A stretch of DNA of 64,000 nt, taken from positions 54,161-118,160 of the forward strand of contig JANQRK010000019.1 in assembly GCA_028284585.1 (NCBI GenBank), written 5' to 3'. Source of the DNA: Chromatiales bacterium. Its GTDB lineage: Bacteria > Pseudomonadota > Gammaproteobacteria > Chromatiales > Chromatiaceae. The notes beneath the pieces are model-generated. The model was not told the origin of the DNA. It did not search any database and saw only the letters and a program-made list of their open reading frames with translations. Position 1 is the first letter of the stretch. Each line of letters starts with the position of its first letter. Below, piece by piece: positions 33,789-44,600 of this stretch. The position numbers were made by a program, and so were the translations under genes.

Positions 33789-35915
33789 ATGAGTGACCAA
33801 CGACAACTCGCATCCTGCACGAGCTGCGCGCCGGCAACGACAAGCACCTGCCAGTGCGGCGGCTGCGGCTGCGAAAAGTGCGGTATCACCACCATGGTGC
33901 GACCGCGATTCTTCCCCGGGCAGCTGCTGGTCGACGGCGACCTGCAGCTCCTCGTCGACTACGCAACGACAAAGGACCGGTTGCACAACCGGTTCCTGCA
34001 CGGCTCCGGCGTGGTGTGCGGCTTGCTGGTTCGCTGCCATCCTTGCGGCAACGGCAAAGTCGTCGTCGAACCTGGTGTGGCGCTGGACTGCTGCGGCAAC
34101 GACATCATCGTGCCTTGCCCGGTCGAGCTCGATATCAACGCACTGGTACGGGACCTGCGACTGAAGCAACTCGCCGGCTACGACTGCGGCGACCCGTGCG
34201 ACGAGAATGCGGACCCCAACTCGCCCGAACGGGTGCTGCGACGCTACTGCCTGTATCTGAACTACTGCGAGGAGTACACCGACCCGGTGACGCCATACAT
34301 CATGGACGACCAGTGCGCGAGCATCGAATGCGAATTTACGCGCATACGGGAGGGCTACAGTTTCGAACTTCGGTGCCCGGAAGAAGACGAATGCCCGCCG
34401 ACCGTGTGGGACCGGATACGAGATTGCATCGACGATCTCGAACTGGCCGACCGCAGTGCCGACGATGCAAATGCGCTCAGCCAGTACAGCGGCAATATCC
34501 AGTACGCAGGTGCACAGATTCGAAGCAACGAGATAGCTGCATTCGAGGTCGCTGACCAGGATCTTCTCGTCGGCGGCACCCCAAGGCTCGCGGAGTTCGC
34601 CAGCCGCGTCGACGATCCTAACAATGAGGGCGTCACGCTGAAAGAGATCGAGATCCGTGAAACCATGGACACGATGCGAGCGACGGCAGCGGCCGTGGTT
34701 CATTACGATTTGCTCGACACATCCACGAAAGCCAGTGCCGAGAAGCGCATGCCCGGCCTTGGTGAGCAGGTCGAGGCAGCACGGGCGGCGGTGCAGAACG
34801 TACGCGAGCCACTCGAAGGGCAGGTCAATCGAATCGAGTCGGCGCGCGACCGCAGGCTGGCCGTTGAAGATATCGCCCAGGCCAACTTGTGGATCTCGCC
34901 CGACCTGAACGACGCGCAGCTCGCGTCGGCCGAGCGACAGTATTTCGCGTACAATGTGTCGACCTCGCAACGATCGCTGCAGAACATGGCGGACATCGCG
35001 TCGCAGTTGCGCGACTGGTTGTTGCGCAGCATCGAGAAACGCGGACTGTTCGCCGATTGCAGGCTTCGCGACGAAGTGCTCGCCGTCCAGATCCCGGGTC
35101 CGAATTCGACATCGCCCGAAGCGATCTGCGAAGCGGCCATGACACTCATCTACGCCTTCCTTCGCTACCTCATCGACTGCATCTGCGCGGCATTGAATCC
35201 GCCTTGCACGCCTTGCGAAGACACCGGCGTCAAACTGGCCTGTATCGAAGTCGAAGACTGCGACGTCGTCAGGATCTGCAACCTCGAACGAACGTTCGTT
35301 CTCTCCTGGCCGGCGATGCGGTACTGGATTCCGTTCCTTTGCCAGATCGGCAATGCATTCGAACAGTTCTGCTGCGAGTTTGCGAATAATCTCCAACGGC
35401 CACGCTGCGACTTCAACCGCCAGAACGTGGAGTTCGACCGCGAATTCGATTACTACCAGAGAACGGCGCCGGCATCGCGTGTACTCGACGACAGCCCGGC
35501 AGTCGGGAACGTCCTGCGATTTGCCAATATCTCCGAGCGGTCGGCGGCGTCCGCAATCAATATCGGCGGCAACCTCGGCGCGATCATGATGAACGATCCC
35601 ATCCTCGACATCGAGGGACGGGCGCGGACGCTCACGGCCGGTACCAACATTCTCGAGTCCGCCGATCTGATCTCGTCGATTGCGCGTGGTCCGTCTGACT
35701 TCAGGCGCGAAGCGGAGATTCGTGCCGAGGCCGACGTTGAGCTGGTGTCCCGAATCGACGAGCTATCGGCCGACATGCGAAAACACCTGACCGCAAGGAG
35801 CCTCGGATCCACGAGTACTATTCGCAAGCTCCGCGAAGACCTCGAGGAGCAGCGAGCGGCTAATGCCGACCTGAGGGAGAAGGTCGAAGCATTGATGGAG
35901 GCCCGCGATGAATAG
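33789..35915 (+). CDS. Cys-rich eCIS protein B of the FxxGQ family
   Basis: ATG 33789 follows GGAGG by 8 bp. The 708-residue protein starts with a cluster of seven Cys (CTSC, CQCGGCGCEKC, residues 9-30). The shared module follows: PRFFPGQLLVDGDLQLLVDY, DRLHNRFLHGSGVVCGL, EPGVALDCCGNDIIVPCP, and LYLNYCEEYTDPVTPYIMDDQC. A long middle region is mostly helical. The end is a coiled coil (TIRKLREDLEEQRAANADLREKVEAL). Its stop overlaps the start of the third family member by 8 bp. It is a paralogue of the preceding gene with an added stalk, which fits a fibre or bracket; no enzyme motif seen. Confidence 0.6.
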   Translation: MSDQRQLASCTSCAPATTSTCQCGGCGCEKCGITTMVRPRFFPGQLLVDGDLQLLVDYATTKDRLHNRFLHGSGVVCGLLVRCHPCGNGKVVVEPGVALDCCGNDIIVPCPVELDINALVRDLRLKQLAGYDCGDPCDENADPNSPERVLRRYCLYLNYCEEYTDPVTPYIMDDQCASIECEFTRIREGYSFELRCPEEDECPPTVWDRIRDCIDDLELADRSADDANALSQYSGNIQYAGAQIRSNEIAAFEVADQDLLVGGTPRLAEFASRVDDPNNEGVTLKEIEIRETMDTMRATAAAVVHYDLLDTSTKASAEKRMPGLGEQVEAARAAVQNVREPLEGQVNRIESARDRRLAVEDIAQANLWISPDLNDAQLASAERQYFAYNVSTSQRSLQNMADIASQLRDWLLRSIEKRGLFADCRLRDEVLAVQIPGPNSTSPEAICEAAMTLIYAFLRYLIDCICAALNPPCTPCEDTGVKLACIEVEDCDVVRICNLERTFVLSWPAMRYWIPFLCQIGNAFEQFCCEFANNLQRPRCDFNRQNVEFDREFDYYQRTAPASRVLDDSPAVGNVLRFANISERSAASAINIGGNLGAIMMNDPILDIEGRARTLTAGTNILESADLISSIARGPSDFRREAEIRAEADVELVSRIDELSADMRKHLTARSLGSTSTIRKLREDLEEQRAANADLREKVEALMEARDE

Positions 35916-37056
35916 CGCATCCGCTCGCCCGAACTTCTTCGAAGGGCAGGTTGCTGCGGCGTCGGATTTCAACGATGTCGTCGACTCATCGCGTACGGCG
36001 CTCGCGCAGCACAGCCGCTATCTGCACACCGGAGGAATCGCCGAGGGACTGGCGCTCAGCGAGGAAGCGCAGAAGACGGCCGCCGGCGACGATTTCGTCG
36101 CGGTGACACTGGCCGCAGGATTTGCTGTGGACGGGACCGGGCGGCACCTCGTGCTTGCCGAGGATGAGCGCCTGAGTGAAAGCGACTTCGACCAGCTGAA
36201 CGTTGTCAGTGCAACAGAGCCCGATGCGTACTACCCGGTCTTTATCACGGGCCGGGACGAGGCGTCCGACAATCGCGCGGTACTCGTGCCTGCTTGCGAC
36301 ACGGGCGGCAACAATCGTATTGCCGAGCGTGTCGACATCACGTTTGGCAGGGTTGACGATGCCGCCGATCCGGGCAACGAGGGCGTCGAGGCCGTCGACG
36401 ATGGACCGCGAACCGGCACCAGCAGCGCGCCGTGGCGCGTGCTCGTCGGCTTCGTGCAATGGGATGCGACGCTCAAACGCTTCACGGCTATTTCCGACAA
36501 CGCAGACGGCATTGGCCCGGACTACGCGGGCGTACGCGCCGACGACGTAGTCGCACAAAGCGATCGCGTCGTAGTTCGCACGGCGGAGAAGGGCGAAAAC
36601 GGTACCGCCGCCATGGAAGTGACGAACGCGGACGGCGGCTGGCTGCAATTCGGACAACAGAACAGCGCAGGCAACGTCGTGCCCGTCTTCACCGTCAACG
36701 GCAATGGCGACGTACACGCCGAAGGCAAGATCACCGGAGCCATTGCCGGCGGCGTGCAGGTGCAGGGCGGCGTTGCTTTTGACGGCGCGATGTTGCCGTT
36801 ACCGCCCGGGATCACAGCTGAGCAGGTTGACAGCGGCGAGGTGATCATCAACGCCCACGTCACGCCGCACTTCGCGATTCCGGCATTGCCAAGCCTGGGC
36901 GCCGGCGACTACTGGCTGATGCGCGTCATCGAATGCCGGCTGGATGGCCGCCGCGTGCACTGCCGTGTGCGCTGGGAACCCGCCGTCGGTGCTGGTCCGG
37001 TTGAATTGCCGGGCGCTTGCGACTACACGCTGCTGGCGTTCTCGCCACCAAGCTGA
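35908..37056 (+). CDS. Fibre-like eCIS protein C of the FxxGQ family
   Basis: A 382-residue protein that keeps the N-terminal module in a Cys-poor form: PNFFEGQVAAASDFNDVVD, AQHSRYLHTGGIAEGLAL, then VTLAAGFAVDGTGRHLVLAEDERL. The middle (about 225-270) has the pattern of tail-fibre shaft proteins (GWLQFGQQNSAGNVVPVFTVNGNGDVHAEGKITGAIAGGV). The C-terminal 80 residues are compact and beta-like. The N-terminal module would anchor it and the rest would form a fibre. Overlaps the preceding gene by 8 bp. The host-recognition tip of the particle may be this protein. Confidence 0.6.
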   Translation: MNSASARPNFFEGQVAAASDFNDVVDSSRTALAQHSRYLHTGGIAEGLALSEEAQKTAAGDDFVAVTLAAGFAVDGTGRHLVLAEDERLSESDFDQLNVVSATEPDAYYPVFITGRDEASDNRAVLVPACDTGGNNRIAERVDITFGRVDDAADPGNEGVEAVDDGPRTGTSSAPWRVLVGFVQWDATLKRFTAISDNADGIGPDYAGVRADDVVAQSDRVVVRTAEKGENGTAAMEVTNADGGWLQFGQQNSAGNVVPVFTVNGNGDVHAEGKITGAIAGGVQVQGGVAFDGAMLPLPPGITAEQVDSGEVIINAHVTPHFAIPALPSLGAGDYWLMRVIECRLDGRRVHCRVRWEPAVGAGPVELPGACDYTLLAFSPPS

Positions 37057-37068
37057 GGAGGACCGACG

Positions 37069-37602
37069 ATGAACGAGGACATGGACCTCATCGTATTCAC
37101 GGAAACCGGCCACGTTATGGCGGGCGCAACACGAACGCAGGTAGCGGGGCCCGCGCCCGCAATCGAGGATTTCGTGGGCGACGGCATCATGCTGCGCGAT
37201 CCGCTGAACGGTGCACATCTCATGACGATCGACAGTTCCTTCCTGAGTGTGGAAACCGTTGCTCGACGCGAGGACGTTCTGGTGACGGCGCGCTATTTCC
37301 AGCTCGTTGACGGTCTGCCGGAGCCGCAGGCCGATCTCGGCGTCGCGACACCGGTTTTGCTGGACGGCACCAACGTGACTGTGACCATTCCCGCTATTGC
37401 AAACGCTCTGCACCCGGTCGACTGCGTCGTGATCGTGCAGGGCCTTGCAGGAGGCGACCTGTGCGTGCAGAGGGTACGCGTCGAAATGGGGGCTGCCCCA
37501 CCAGAAGGGATTGGACACATGCCCCTGCCGCCGGGCGAACACGCGTACCTGTTGCTCGTGCCCGAATATCGCCTGGCCATCGACACCGTAGTGGTTCCGT
37601 GA
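37069..37602 (+). CDS. Unassigned small eCIS protein
   Basis: The 177-residue product starts at ATG 37069 with GAGGAGG 7-8 bp upstream, one of the strongest ribosome sites in the operon. I do not recognise it. It is acidic at the N-terminus (NEDMDLIVFTETGH) and beta-rich, with few Cys, and ends in a hydrophobic strand (HAYLLLVPEYRLAIDTVVV). It lies between the fibre-like gene and the tape measure. A fibre tip, chaperone or packaged protein are all possible. Confidence 0.5.
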   Translation: MNEDMDLIVFTETGHVMAGATRTQVAGPAPAIEDFVGDGIMLRDPLNGAHLMTIDSSFLSVETVARREDVLVTARYFQLVDGLPEPQADLGVATPVLLDGTNVTVTIPAIANALHPVDCVVIVQGLAGGDLCVQRVRVEMGAAPPEGIGHMPLPPGEHAYLLLVPEYRLAIDTVVVP

Positions 37603-37615
37603 GGTCTTCACGCCG

Positions 37616-39472
37616 GTGGACGTTCGAATTCAACACTGTCGACTTCGGGTCGTGCGCCAGGGTGGCTGGAGCTGGGGACCTGATCGACAGAAGCTGGTCG
37701 ATTTTGCGTCGTCGGCGTTGCCACGACTGATATCGGAAGCCCTGTCCGGCATCCTGCCGGCCGAGGGGGACAACCATGTCAGCAAGCTTCGCGTGCACCT
37801 CAAAGGCAACAAGGCAACAATTGCGGCCATCGACTCATCGAACCCGGCGCAACTGAAATCTGCACTGCATGACAGCGCACGCCGGCAGCTCGTCGCCCAA
37901 CTCGGCGCCGAGCTTCCGCTGCCGGCGGAACCGGATGCCCGCGACCAAACGTCGGCCGACGAGGCGTCACCGATGCCGGCGGAACCGGCGGATGCGGTGG
38001 CACTGGTCGAGCGATGGCGATCGGACGGATCGCTTCCGCAGCGGCTCGAACTCTTTACCACGACCGCGCTGGCCGGATGGCTCGATCTTTGGCTCAAAGG
38101 AACCGGCTCGCAGGGAGAACGCAACCCGGTTGATGCTGCGGCACTCCGCCGCGCCGCGCGTTCGCTGCTGCGGATCATACCGCGATACGGCGACGACACC
38201 GCCGGCGTGCTTCGCCGGCGCCTGCACCTGGTTGCCGAGTTGCGATTCCACACCCGCGGCAGCATGAATGCCGACGACGTTGAAGAGACGCTCGATCTGC
38301 TCCTGCCCGAGCCCGGGAAGCCCCGCGCGTTGGACGACGAGCAGAATACCATCGAGCGCACACATGTGCCGGGTGCGCTCGAGGCCGGCCACGAGTCGGA
38401 ATCGAAATCTGACACAAGCAATCGATACGAAGGCGCAGAGCGAGCAGACCCGGACCCGCCGACGGTGACGACAGGCGTAGACACCCACGTTGCTTCAGCA
38501 CTGCCGTTCCTGTTGCTTGGCATCCTGCAACGTACCGGATACCTCGAATGCCTTTCCGCAACACTCGAGAGTCGACAGGCAAGCGAGCTGGCACCGGTGT
38601 TTGCCGCTGCACTGGCTCTGATACTTTTGCCCGAGAAGTCGCGCGGCGTGCTGCTCGACAATGACGAACGGGTCATCGTCGAGACATTTTCATCCCTGGC
38701 AAGCTTGCCGGCGCCGCAGGCGTTCGACGATTACGACTGGCGCGTCGGCGATGCAATGTCTGCGGCAGATGCGAACCTGCATGCCGAGCTGGTTCGCGGG
38801 CACACGCCGGGAACGCCGTTGTTCGTGGAGCGATTCGCTCGCGGCTGGATGATCTTCGATACCGAGGGCATGTTTCCGGTCGCTTATGCATACGATGTCG
38901 AGCGACTCGACGCCTGTCTGCGGGCATTTAATTCGAACGCGCTGCTTCTTTCGACCGCGGCAATCGACAATGCGATTTCCGGATACCTTGCAGAAGCCCG
39001 GCAGCTATTTGCCACCGATTCGCTGCCGGGACGCGAAGATCACTGGCGCACCATTGATGGGGCGCGAGGACTGTGGACCGGTCGTGACCGACCAATATCG
39101 TGCGCAGAGATCGCGCGATTTCAAGCCAGCGCCGAGGCCGCAGAACAATTCACTTCGAGTTGCATTGCCTCTCCGCTTGCGCAGCAGCTCCGGCCAGACT
39201 CGCCCCTGTTTACGAGCACGGCACTGGCGGCAGGCGTCGGCCTTGCGGACATTGCGTTGACACTCTGGGCCGATCGCGAGTTCGCGCACCCGAGCCTGGC
39301 ACGTAATCGCATGCAGGATCTCGGTGCGCGCGTTCGAATCGATGCAGAGCAGATTCGTGTAAGCCTCGCGGTGGGCCGGCGATACCTTGACCTGCGTGAC
39401 AACGGCTTCCTGGCCGACGTTGACGGCATACCCTGGCTCAGCAATCGACGCCTCATATTCACGGGAATTTAG
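37616..39472 (+). CDS. eCIS tape-measure protein (Pvc14-like)
   Basis: GTG start at 37616, 13 bp after the previous stop, with GAGG in front. The 618-residue protein begins VRIQHCRLRVVRQGGWSWGPDRQKLVDFASSALPRLISEAL. It ends HPSLARNRMQDLGARVRIDAEQIRVSLAVGRRYLDLRDNGFLADVDGIPWL; both are typical of contractile-injection tape-measure proteins. The region between has helices (VEETLDLLLPE, VASALPFLLLGILQRTGYLE) and a disordered stretch (about 240-290). Family members set tube length and may occupy the lumen. Position directly before the AAA+ gene matches PVC. Confidence 0.78.
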   Translation: MDVRIQHCRLRVVRQGGWSWGPDRQKLVDFASSALPRLISEALSGILPAEGDNHVSKLRVHLKGNKATIAAIDSSNPAQLKSALHDSARRQLVAQLGAELPLPAEPDARDQTSADEASPMPAEPADAVALVERWRSDGSLPQRLELFTTTALAGWLDLWLKGTGSQGERNPVDAAALRRAARSLLRIIPRYGDDTAGVLRRRLHLVAELRFHTRGSMNADDVEETLDLLLPEPGKPRALDDEQNTIERTHVPGALEAGHESESKSDTSNRYEGAERADPDPPTVTTGVDTHVASALPFLLLGILQRTGYLECLSATLESRQASELAPVFAAALALILLPEKSRGVLLDNDERVIVETFSSLASLPAPQAFDDYDWRVGDAMSAADANLHAELVRGHTPGTPLFVERFARGWMIFDTEGMFPVAYAYDVERLDACLRAFNSNALLLSTAAIDNAISGYLAEARQLFATDSLPGREDHWRTIDGARGLWTGRDRPISCAEIARFQASAEAAEQFTSSCIASPLAQQLRPDSPLFTSTALAAGVGLADIALTLWADREFAHPSLARNRMQDLGARVRIDAEQIRVSLAVGRRYLDLRDNGFLADVDGIPWLSNRRLIFTGI

Positions 39473-39481
39473 GCGGATTAC

Positions 39482-41656
39482 ATGTTGGACTTCACTGGAT
39501 TCAATAGGAAGAGCAGCGTCGATGCTCACGATCCCGTATCCGATTTCGAGCGTTGCGCCACGGCCGATTTGCGTCTGCGGCTCGACGGCCTGCATCGATC
39601 ACTTCGGGAAGCGGTCGCCCGCCAGTCGGTCAACTCGCAGCCCGGACCCGATGCTGAATCGGCACCGCTTTTTGTAACGCCCGATGACGCAGGTCGACTG
39701 CTCTCTGCGGTTGAACGAGCGACGGAGGAAAGTCCGCAGGTCGGGGGGTTGAGCGAGAGTACGCCGGCCGAGGAACGCCAGCGCAGCGAATTGACGAAAA
39801 AGGTCACCCGCTCGCAATCGGAATTGCCCATCGAGTGTCTGCGGCGGGAGCACGAGCTGTCGGACTTCGAAATCGACGTACTCGTACTGTGTGCTGCCGC
39901 GGAACTGGATCGCCACTACGGTCGCCTGTACGGATACGTCCTCGACGACATGAATCGCCAGGCGCCATGCGTGGAACTGTTCTGTGTGCTCGGCAACCCG
40001 GGACTCAATGAGCGAATTGCGAGGCAGGCACTGCTTGGCCGAAACGGCAAACTTCGTCGCTATCGATTGCTCGAAGCAACTCGCGACAGCGCGCGCCCGG
40101 AACGCACGCAGCTTGCGCTCGCCGATGGAGTGCTCGAACAGATGACTCGTCCGGGAACGTGGCGCGACCGGTTCTTCGACCCGTGCGAGATCGAGATTCC
40201 CGAGTATGCATCGCTGTCGATGTTCCCGGAGCGCAAGAAGCTGTTTCGACTGGCAGGGGCACTTCGCGAAGGCACCGTTGCGATCGGTGCAGTCTGGGGC
40301 GAGCGCTCTTGCGGCGTCAGCGACGCGGTCCTCGGCCTCGCCGCGACTGGTGCGTTGCCCGTGCACCGCCTGCCACTCGATCGCGATGCAATCGATACCG
40401 AGTTGAGCGCCGCGAAAGCGCGCAAGGCACTCCTGTGGATCGAAACCGACCGTCTCGCCGATCCACAGTCGACGACGCCGGAAGTCGAGGCATTGCTGGT
40501 CGATCGACTCGAACGCGTAACGACACCCGTTTGTTTGTCCGGCCAGTTCCCCTGGCGTCCGCCCAGCTTGCTCGCCAGGCGCGACTTCGGCGAAATCAGG
40601 CTGCGCTCACCATCGCCGGAGTATCGCGAATGCATGTGGCGGCGCCAGTTCGAGTCGCTGGATCCTGATCACGCTCGGGATGCCATTGCGCGCTTTCGCC
40701 TGAGCCCGGACGAGACGCGGGCGGTCGGTCGCGTGGCCGCGGTACGCACGGAGCTGGAGTCGGGTACCAGTCCGGCCGATCACATCGACGTCGCTTGTCG
40801 CCAGGTCACGCAATGGCAGGGGCTCAGGTTCGCACGACTCGTGGAGCCGAAACGCGGACCAGACGACCTGATTTTGCCCGACGCATTGCACGAACAGGTC
40901 CTCGAAGTCGCACGCTTTTTCCGCTCGCTTATCAAGGTGGACGATGGCTGGGGTTTCGGCCGCCTCGACAGCGGTGGCGGCGGAATCAAGGTGCTGTTCA
41001 CGGGCGATAGTGGCACGGGCAAGACGCTTGCCGCCGAGGTCATTGCAGGCCAGCTCGGCCTCGACCTGCTCAAGGTCGACCTGTCGCAGATCGTTTCGAA
41101 ATGGGTGGGCGAGACAGAGAAGAACCTCGAGATCGTATTCCGCGAGGCAGAAGCGTCGAATACCTTGCTGTTCTTCGACGAGGCCGACACGCTGTTCGGC
41201 AAGCGCGGCGAGATTCGTGGTGGCAACGATCGCTACGCGAACCTGGAAGTCGGCTTCCTGTTGCAGCGCCTTGAGCAGTTTTCCGGGTTGGCCGTCCTCG
41301 CCAGTAACCTGCGCGACGAGATCGATCCTGCATTCACGCGCCGCTTCCAGATCGTTCTGCACTTCCCGCGGCCCAAGGAAGACGAACGGCGCTCGCTGTG
41401 GCGGATGGCTTTCCCTCCCGCTGCACCTTTGTCTCCCGGCGTGGACCTCGACGCATTCGTGAAGCTCGACATGACGGGCGCCAGCATCGTTGGCGCCGCA
41501 CGAATGGCGGCATTGCTCGCGGCGGATGACGATAGCGAGGCAATCACTCTCGAACACGTGCAGGAGGGCATTCGACGGCAGTATCGTCACGAAGCGCGCG
41601 TCCTCAGCGCGACAGCTTTTGAAACCGACCCGCAGCCGGGCGCGCGCCGGCGATGA
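39482..41656 (+). CDS. AAA+ ATPase of the injection system (Pvc15-like)
   Basis: The 724-residue protein has a helical N-terminal half and a C-terminal AAA+ domain. Walker A is GDSGTGKT (about residue 507), Walker B is LLFFDEAD (about 562), sensor 1 is AVLASNLRDEIDPAFTRRF, with the arginine finger in FTRRFQ. Pvc15-type ATPases are needed for particle assembly or cargo loading and are not part of the finished particle. It overlaps the cargo gene by four bases, which couples expression of loader and cargo. Confidence 0.9.
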   Translation: MLDFTGFNRKSSVDAHDPVSDFERCATADLRLRLDGLHRSLREAVARQSVNSQPGPDAESAPLFVTPDDAGRLLSAVERATEESPQVGGLSESTPAEERQRSELTKKVTRSQSELPIECLRREHELSDFEIDVLVLCAAAELDRHYGRLYGYVLDDMNRQAPCVELFCVLGNPGLNERIARQALLGRNGKLRRYRLLEATRDSARPERTQLALADGVLEQMTRPGTWRDRFFDPCEIEIPEYASLSMFPERKKLFRLAGALREGTVAIGAVWGERSCGVSDAVLGLAATGALPVHRLPLDRDAIDTELSAAKARKALLWIETDRLADPQSTTPEVEALLVDRLERVTTPVCLSGQFPWRPPSLLARRDFGEIRLRSPSPEYRECMWRRQFESLDPDHARDAIARFRLSPDETRAVGRVAAVRTELESGTSPADHIDVACRQVTQWQGLRFARLVEPKRGPDDLILPDALHEQVLEVARFFRSLIKVDDGWGFGRLDSGGGGIKVLFTGDSGTGKTLAAEVIAGQLGLDLLKVDLSQIVSKWVGETEKNLEIVFREAEASNTLLFFDEADTLFGKRGEIRGGNDRYANLEVGFLLQRLEQFSGLAVLASNLRDEIDPAFTRRFQIVLHFPRPKEDERRSLWRMAFPPAAPLSPGVDLDAFVKLDMTGASIVGAARMAALLAADDDSEAITLEHVQEGIRRQYRHEARVLSATAFETDPQPGARRR

Positions 41657-44600
41657 CTGGCCCGAGCACGGCTCGACGTTCCCGACCTTCGCGAACGGCG
41701 GTGTCTGGCACGCGCAATACCGACACCACCAGTTCGAATCCCGAGAGCTCGACATCAACGGAATCGTCGGAACAAGCGCAGTTCGGCAATGCCGCCGTCG
41801 TCCGCGCCAACACATCGTCGAACGAGAGGACCATTCGCCCGACTGCGGAGGATTCGAATGAACGCGACTCCGACAGCGACGACGAGCAACGAGCACGAGA
41901 CGGGCCGGAAGCCGATGCGTCCGACGAAACGCGTCGCGCAGAGGACGAACGCCGCGACAGACGTCGGCAAGGGGCGGAAGCTGAAGAACAAGTCGCAGAG
42001 TCTGCTGCGGCGCCGGAAACCGCACAGCAACGCCGGCTCAGGCGCGCGAGGCGCGAACTTCGCGCACCGGAACCGCCGGAGATACCCGCGCGGCTGCCGA
42101 TGATCCAGATGATGCCGTTGGCAATTCTGAACTGGCAGCCGGTCGTCTCCATTTTCCAGGCGCCGCGCGCACCCGATTTTCGACGTCTCAGCCGTGGCTG
42201 GAGCAGCAATGACCCTGCAGGTGCGGCCGGGGTTCAGCGAGACGCATCGAATGCCTATGCGAGCATTACGTCCGCTGCGCGCCGGCACCACGACGGCGCT
42301 GCCATGGACGCGACATTCGCGCTGCAGTCGATCGCCAGCACGTACCAGTCGGTCAGCAACCGATTGCAGGGTGAGTTCCTGCGCACGGATTTCGAAACAG
42401 AGCTGATCTACGGCCAGTCGCTGGCGCGGGTGGAGGCCGGCGCGTCGGCAGCCGACCTGGTAATCCTGCAGAACTACATTGCCGCGAAGGGCGCACTGGG
42501 CGGCGCGGCGAAATCGGCGAAGGACGCGATTCAGGCCAACAAGGACGATTCGGAACGCCAGATTGCCGAAATCCTGAGCGGACTTCGTGAAGGCTTCGTC
42601 ACTCCGCTAACTCGCGCCCGGAGTAACTGCCGCGAAAGATCGCGTTTTGCACGGCGCAAGCTGCGCGAGTGGAAGGAAAACAAGGCGACCAACTTCCCTA
42701 TGGACACGGACGACTTGTCTGTCGCTATCCAGAACGAGGCGAAGCGCGCAATCGTCCCCGGGCTCGCTGACGATGCACTGGAAGCCCTGCAGGAGAGCAC
42801 GACCAATATCGTCAATCGCTTCACGACCAACATTACGGCCGTCCGCACGGACATCAAGGCGCGCGTCGCACCGTCCTTGAGGGCATACACGGCCACCATG
42901 GTCGAAGAGGGCGACGAGGATGTCGATGAAGCCTTCAACAAGGCGTTCGGTAACCTGAAGCGACAAGCGAACCAGGCGCGCGAGGCCATCGCCGAAAGCT
43001 ACGCGCAGATCGTGGCGCAACTCGCGCAGTTGCGAAATGCCGAGCGCGAACGGCTGCAGATGCTCATGCAACATACGCTCGAGGCGACGCACGCGGAGGC
43101 CAGCGCTGCTGTCGATCTCGTGACGTCGACGACGGAATCCGCAATGCCGCATTACTCCGGGGCGACGGAGCAATACGCGGATTCGATTTCGGAAGCGGCA
43201 AGACAGAGCGCCGCATCCCTTTCGAACATCGCCGGGACCGGAGCAGAGGACATCCGCACGACCATTGCCGGCGCGCACGATCTGCAGCAATCACAGCTCG
43301 ACATGGCGGCGTCCGGAAACGCGAACAGCCTCCACACTCGCGAAATCCAGGTACGCACCGAACTCGCAGCACTGATTGCGTCGGCATCACAGAATCTCCA
43401 GGGTACCGTAACGACAGGAACCGCCGACATGATGACGTCGGCGGAGGCAATGACCAAAGGTCTCGATGCGTTGTCAGCCGGCGTTACCGCAGCGGCGCAA
43501 CAATGGTTGCGGCCATTGAGCGAAGCGTTCAAGGATTTCCTGGATGGAGTAAAAGACGATCTCGATGACGGCAAGCCAGCGTTTCTGCAGCGTGTCGGTG
43601 AGGCAGAGTCAGACTTCCTCAGCTACGCAACCCGACAGGCAACACCGGCACAACTGTTCGCAAGACAGCTGTTATCAGCGGCTACCGCCGCCATGCAAAG
43701 AGCGCGCGACACGAGGTCCAATCTCGTGGCTTCACTCGACGACGGCGTTATCGACGTCGTCAACGAACGGGGCGTTGGCAATGCGCTGCGCGGCCTCACA
43801 GCGCGGCAGGGCCGGTGGGTCAGACAGAACTGGCCGTTCTCATCGTCCAGATGGCCGCCGACAATTCCGGAAGGACTCGAGCGACGGATCTACGAGGACA
43901 TTACAGGCACCGAGGAATACACGCTCACCGGGCACCTGGCGTTCGCACTGGGGCCGGGTTCGGACGATTACAACGCTGCAATCAACTACCTGTCCGGCAA
44001 CACCGCCGCCGGCGCCCGATATGAACTCGAAGCGTCCGTCCACTGGTACAACGACGAAGAAGAGCGCATCGAGAACATCCAGAAGAGTCTGACTCAGGAG
44101 CAGTTGCGCCAGCTTCGGGGCATGGACGAATACCAGCAGGGTACGCGTGATCGGCTGCGTGGCGCGCTCGATGGCACCGACCTGAATGTTTACGACGCCC
44201 TGGAGGTCGGCGATCACGCGCGCGCCGAAGCGCATCGCATGCTGGATTCGCTGAACACCGCGCGAGACCAGCACGAAATCGATAAAACCAACGACATCCT
44301 TGGCGAGTACAGCACGGCTACGACCTGGGGTGGCGAGAGCGTCAGTGGTGCGGAACGTCGCGCGGCCGTACATCTCGCATTGGCCGAGATTCGCGGCACC
44401 AGCCGCGAAGAGCTCGAGGCAAGAGCGGCCGAGCAAAACCGTGAGCGCGAAGCTGCTGCGCGGCAGCAAGCCGAGGCTCGCGAACAGCAGGCGCGCGACG
44501 CGCCGGCGCCGCCGTCGGGGCCCACCAGCGACGAAAACATCCAGAGGTGTGTCGAGCCGCCGGCAGAAACAGGCAACGCCACCATAGAACCGCAGCAGCT

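Noticed and set aside
33564..35396. 610-residue minus-strand frame
   Set aside because: It is antisense to the Cys-rich protein B gene; composition is typical of shadow frames in GC-rich DNA.
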